Assembly: GCA_031383555.1 (NCBI GenBank)
Contig: JANMZR010000413.1
Location: 1-6,719 of the forward strand
Length of the DNA: 6,719 nt
Reading direction: 5' to 3'
DNA from: JANMZR01 sp031383555
GTDB taxonomy: Bacteria; Bacteroidota; Bacteroidia; Cytophagales; Spirosomataceae
The number at the start of each line of letters is the position of its first letter. Within the stretch, counting starts at the first letter, position 1. Both the position numbers and the translations under genes were made by a program. Positions 4,790 through 6,719 of this stretch are shown here, one piece after another. The notes beneath the pieces are model-generated. The model was not told the origin of the DNA and made no database searches. It saw only the letters and a list, made by a program, of their open reading frames with translations.

Positions 4790-6664
4790 ATGAAATACTT
4801 TTTTTATACTTTTATTTCCTTATCCATTTGGTTATTTGAAAGTTTTGGACAACCCAAGTATTTATTTGTTGGCGATTCACCACCTTTTGATATCCACAAA
4901 AATCTATTTCATTTTAAAGATAGTGTCGGAAATATAGATATTAAAAAAGCCATTGAACTACAAAAAAATGGGCGATTTATTCAGTTAAAATCCAAAACTA
5001 TAAGGCAAGAATTTGGCTTTAATACCTCAGCCCGTTGGTTTTATTTTAAGCTAAATGCTTCGCAAAATTCACAGCTAATGCTTGAACTAGAATATAATAA
5101 TATGGACCATTTGGAACTGTTTGAAGTGAAAAAAAATAAAATCAGTTCTTTAGGTAAAACTGGCGATATTTATAATTTTAATGAAAGGCCTTATACCAAT
5201 AATAACTATGTATTTCCCATTCAATTGGCTGCAAATGATTCCGCAGAATATTATTTATTCATCAACCAACCTAATTCCATTCTTTCTTTTACGATTGAGC
5301 TCATGCCTAGGAAGCTCTTCATGAAAAGAGACCGGCAGGAATACTTGATTTGGGGCATTTATATCGGCATTATTTGCTTGGTAATGATGGTGAATTTGGT
5401 AATGTGGCTGGCTACTAAAGATAAAATCTATATCTGGTATACTTTGTATATCCATTTTATGACCATGCATTTATTTGCCGATGCTGGCTTGGCATTTCAA
5501 TATTTATGGCCCAAAAATCCTGTTCTTAATTCATATCACCCAGTTTACCTTTATATATGGCTTGGCTTGATGGTACAGGTGATTTTTATGCGTAATTTCA
5601 TTCATCAAACTGCCCAAAATAGCAAGGTTTATCATTGGCTTAATTGGTTCAGATACATTGTGATGGCTTGTTTTGTGGCCGTAATTTTGGTGCGATTTTC
5701 TAATTGGCCATTGGCAAATATTTACTTATTTAAGTCAATTGCCTTTATTTCAAGCTTATTTGTGCCAATTATTTTTATTTTCACGATGCTCAGTTTATAC
5801 GAGCGAAGGCATGAAAGAGAGGTGCTTGTGAAATATTATGGTTGGGCAGTTACAATCCAATTTATTGGCTATTTATTTGTGGCATTTGTTACCTATATTC
5901 AGGCTACAAACATCAATTATTCTTTGCCTTTTGATATTTTATCTTATATTACAATTGGCTCAATTTTGCTATTTGATATTCTGTTTTTTTCATTCGGCCT
6001 TTCATTTAGGTATAAATATTCGTTAGAAAAAAACCAAAAATTGGCTTTGGAAATAGCTAAAAATAAACAGGCCTCGCAGCAAAAAATAATTGTTGCTTTA
6101 GAAAACGAACGTAAAAGACTTTCACAAGACTTACATGACGACCTTGGTGCCACCCTTTCTACTGCAAAAGGCTATTTATCAAAGATTTATAGGGATTATC
6201 CCACTGAAAATATTGCTGCTTCAATCAAAAATATTGATCAAGCCTCTGACGAATTACGCTCTATTTCTCATCAGTTGATGCCTAATAATTTTGAAAAAAT
6301 TGGATTGGTAAAGGCTTTAGAAGAAAGTATAAATAAGGCATCGAGTAAAGTGGATTTTGAATTTATTTCAATGGGAAATGAAATGAAATTTTCAACTCAA
6401 ACTGAAATGTTAATATTCGGAATGGCTTCAGATATTATAAGTTTTATTTCAAGAAAAACTACTGCCACGCAAGCCACTGTTCAGCTTATTTACCATGAGT
6501 TAGAGCTCATACTTTCAATTGAGTACAATGGTGAGGCTATTGATAAATGGAACGAAAACTCCGAAAACTTGCATACGAAAGCCTTGTTTATTAAAGCTAA
6601 ATTATTGGTAGATAACACTTTAGAAGGAAAGTCGATATTTTTAAAAATCCCTTATAATCAATGA
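4790..6664 (+). CDS. 7TM-DISM histidine-kinase-like sensor with degenerate ATP-binding domain
   Basis: The product has 624 residues. Parts in order: a signal peptide (1-20, ESFG|Q); an extracytoplasmic 7TMR-DISMED2-type beta domain (about 35-170, with ARWFYFKLN and a YYLFINQ strand); seven membrane helices (about 185-208, 212-233, 251-269, 286-302, 311-335, 349-370, 381-406); a charged linker (407-437); and a HisKA_3-type dimerisation helix with E-R-K-R-L-S-Q-D-L-H-D-D-L-G (H449 as phospho-acceptor) and the second helix ending SISHQLMPNNFEKIGLVKALE. DISM receptors sense ligands, often thought to be carbohydrates. The following region (about 535-622) aligns in strand order with HATPase_c, but the N-box Asn is absent (SDIISFISRKTTA), the G1 motif reads EYNGEA where DNGxG is expected, and the G2 glycines are missing. 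ATP binding is therefore doubtful. The start is supported by the signal peptide; GAGGA at 4773-4777 is 12 bases upstream of the ATG. The stop overlaps the next gene as ATGA, suggesting translational coupling. Confidence 0.88.
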   Translation: MKYFFYTFISLSIWLFESFGQPKYLFVGDSPPFDIHKNLFHFKDSVGNIDIKKAIELQKNGRFIQLKSKTIRQEFGFNTSARWFYFKLNASQNSQLMLELEYNNMDHLELFEVKKNKISSLGKTGDIYNFNERPYTNNNYVFPIQLAANDSAEYYLFINQPNSILSFTIELMPRKLFMKRDRQEYLIWGIYIGIICLVMMVNLVMWLATKDKIYIWYTLYIHFMTMHLFADAGLAFQYLWPKNPVLNSYHPVYLYIWLGLMVQVIFMRNFIHQTAQNSKVYHWLNWFRYIVMACFVAVILVRFSNWPLANIYLFKSIAFISSLFVPIIFIFTMLSLYERRHEREVLVKYYGWAVTIQFIGYLFVAFVTYIQATNINYSLPFDILSYITIGSILLFDILFFSFGLSFRYKYSLEKNQKLALEIAKNKQASQQKIIVALENERKRLSQDLHDDLGATLSTAKGYLSKIYRDYPTENIAASIKNIDQASDELRSISHQLMPNNFEKIGLVKALEESINKASSKVDFEFISMGNEMKFSTQTEMLIFGMASDIISFISRKTTATQATVQLIYHELELILSIEYNGEAIDKWNENSENLHTKALFIKAKLLVDNTLEGKSIFLKIPYNQ

Positions 6665-6719
6665 TTCGGAACCTTGTAATTTTATTGATTTTGATACTTT
6701 TTTTGATATTCAGTTTAAC
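6661..6719 (+). CDS. Membrane or exported protein, N-terminal fragment (cut by window edge)
   Basis: An ATG at 6661 overlaps the TGA of the sensor gene (ATGA, 4-bp overlap). The frame stays open to the right edge for 19 full codons: MIRNLVILLILILFLIFSL. This is a strongly hydrophobic stretch, fitting a signal peptide or first membrane helix. It does not look like the start of a receiver-domain response regulator, which would normally show an acidic pair near residue 8-10. The tight overlap suggests co-translation with the sensor, so it may be a functional partner. Nothing more can be said from the visible part. Confidence 0.55.
   Translation, partial: MIRNLVILLILILFLIFSL

Overview
The window looks like chromosomal DNA from a member of the Bacteroidota. 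It is AT-rich and mostly lacks clear Shine-Dalgarno sequences. Its genes encode exported proteins with signal peptides ending in -AQ. The protein families are typical of that phylum: a 7TM-DISM sensor, a stand-alone LytTR protein, a '3-coathanger stack' C-terminus, and a fibre-like protein with the conserved HLPNIP...KIEELTLY tail. A -7 box fitting TAnnTTTG is visible upstream of one gene. I cannot place it below phylum level with confidence; Cytophagales or a relative is a guess. There are no rRNA, tRNA, CRISPR, insertion-sequence or phage genes.

Layout: the left two thirds is on the minus strand. From the left edge it holds the first 28 codons of an exported protein (1-84), then an intergenic stretch with a strong hairpin terminator (272-310) and a REP-like inverted repeat (314-367). 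Next come a 263-residue exported protein of unknown function built from two similar halves (427-1218), a gene-free AT-rich gap (1219-1571), a 107-residue stand-alone LytTR DNA-binding protein (1572-1895), an exported M23-type metallopeptidase with a coathanger C-terminus (2086-2928), and a 520-residue exported fibre-like repeat protein (2993-4555). The last two are 64 bp apart and could form one transcript read from the fibre gene promoter. After a 234-bp divergent intergenic region, the plus strand carries a 624-residue 7TM-DISM histidine-kinase-like protein (4790-6664). Its stop codon overlaps, as ATGA, the start of a further membrane or exported protein cut by the window edge (6661-6719).

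How they may work together (inference): the window pairs a membrane sensor with surface or exported products and one small DNA-binding regulator. The two most interesting points are linked by position. First, the 7TM sensor keeps the phospho-acceptor His region (H449) but its ATP-binding domain lacks the usual N-box Asn, G1 Asp and G2 glycines, so it looks like a pseudokinase or a receptor needing a partner. Second, the divergent region between it and the fibre/peptidase pair has a perfect 20-bp palindrome overlapping the predicted -33 element of the fibre gene, as expected for an operator. No complete defence, conjugation or secretion system is visible.
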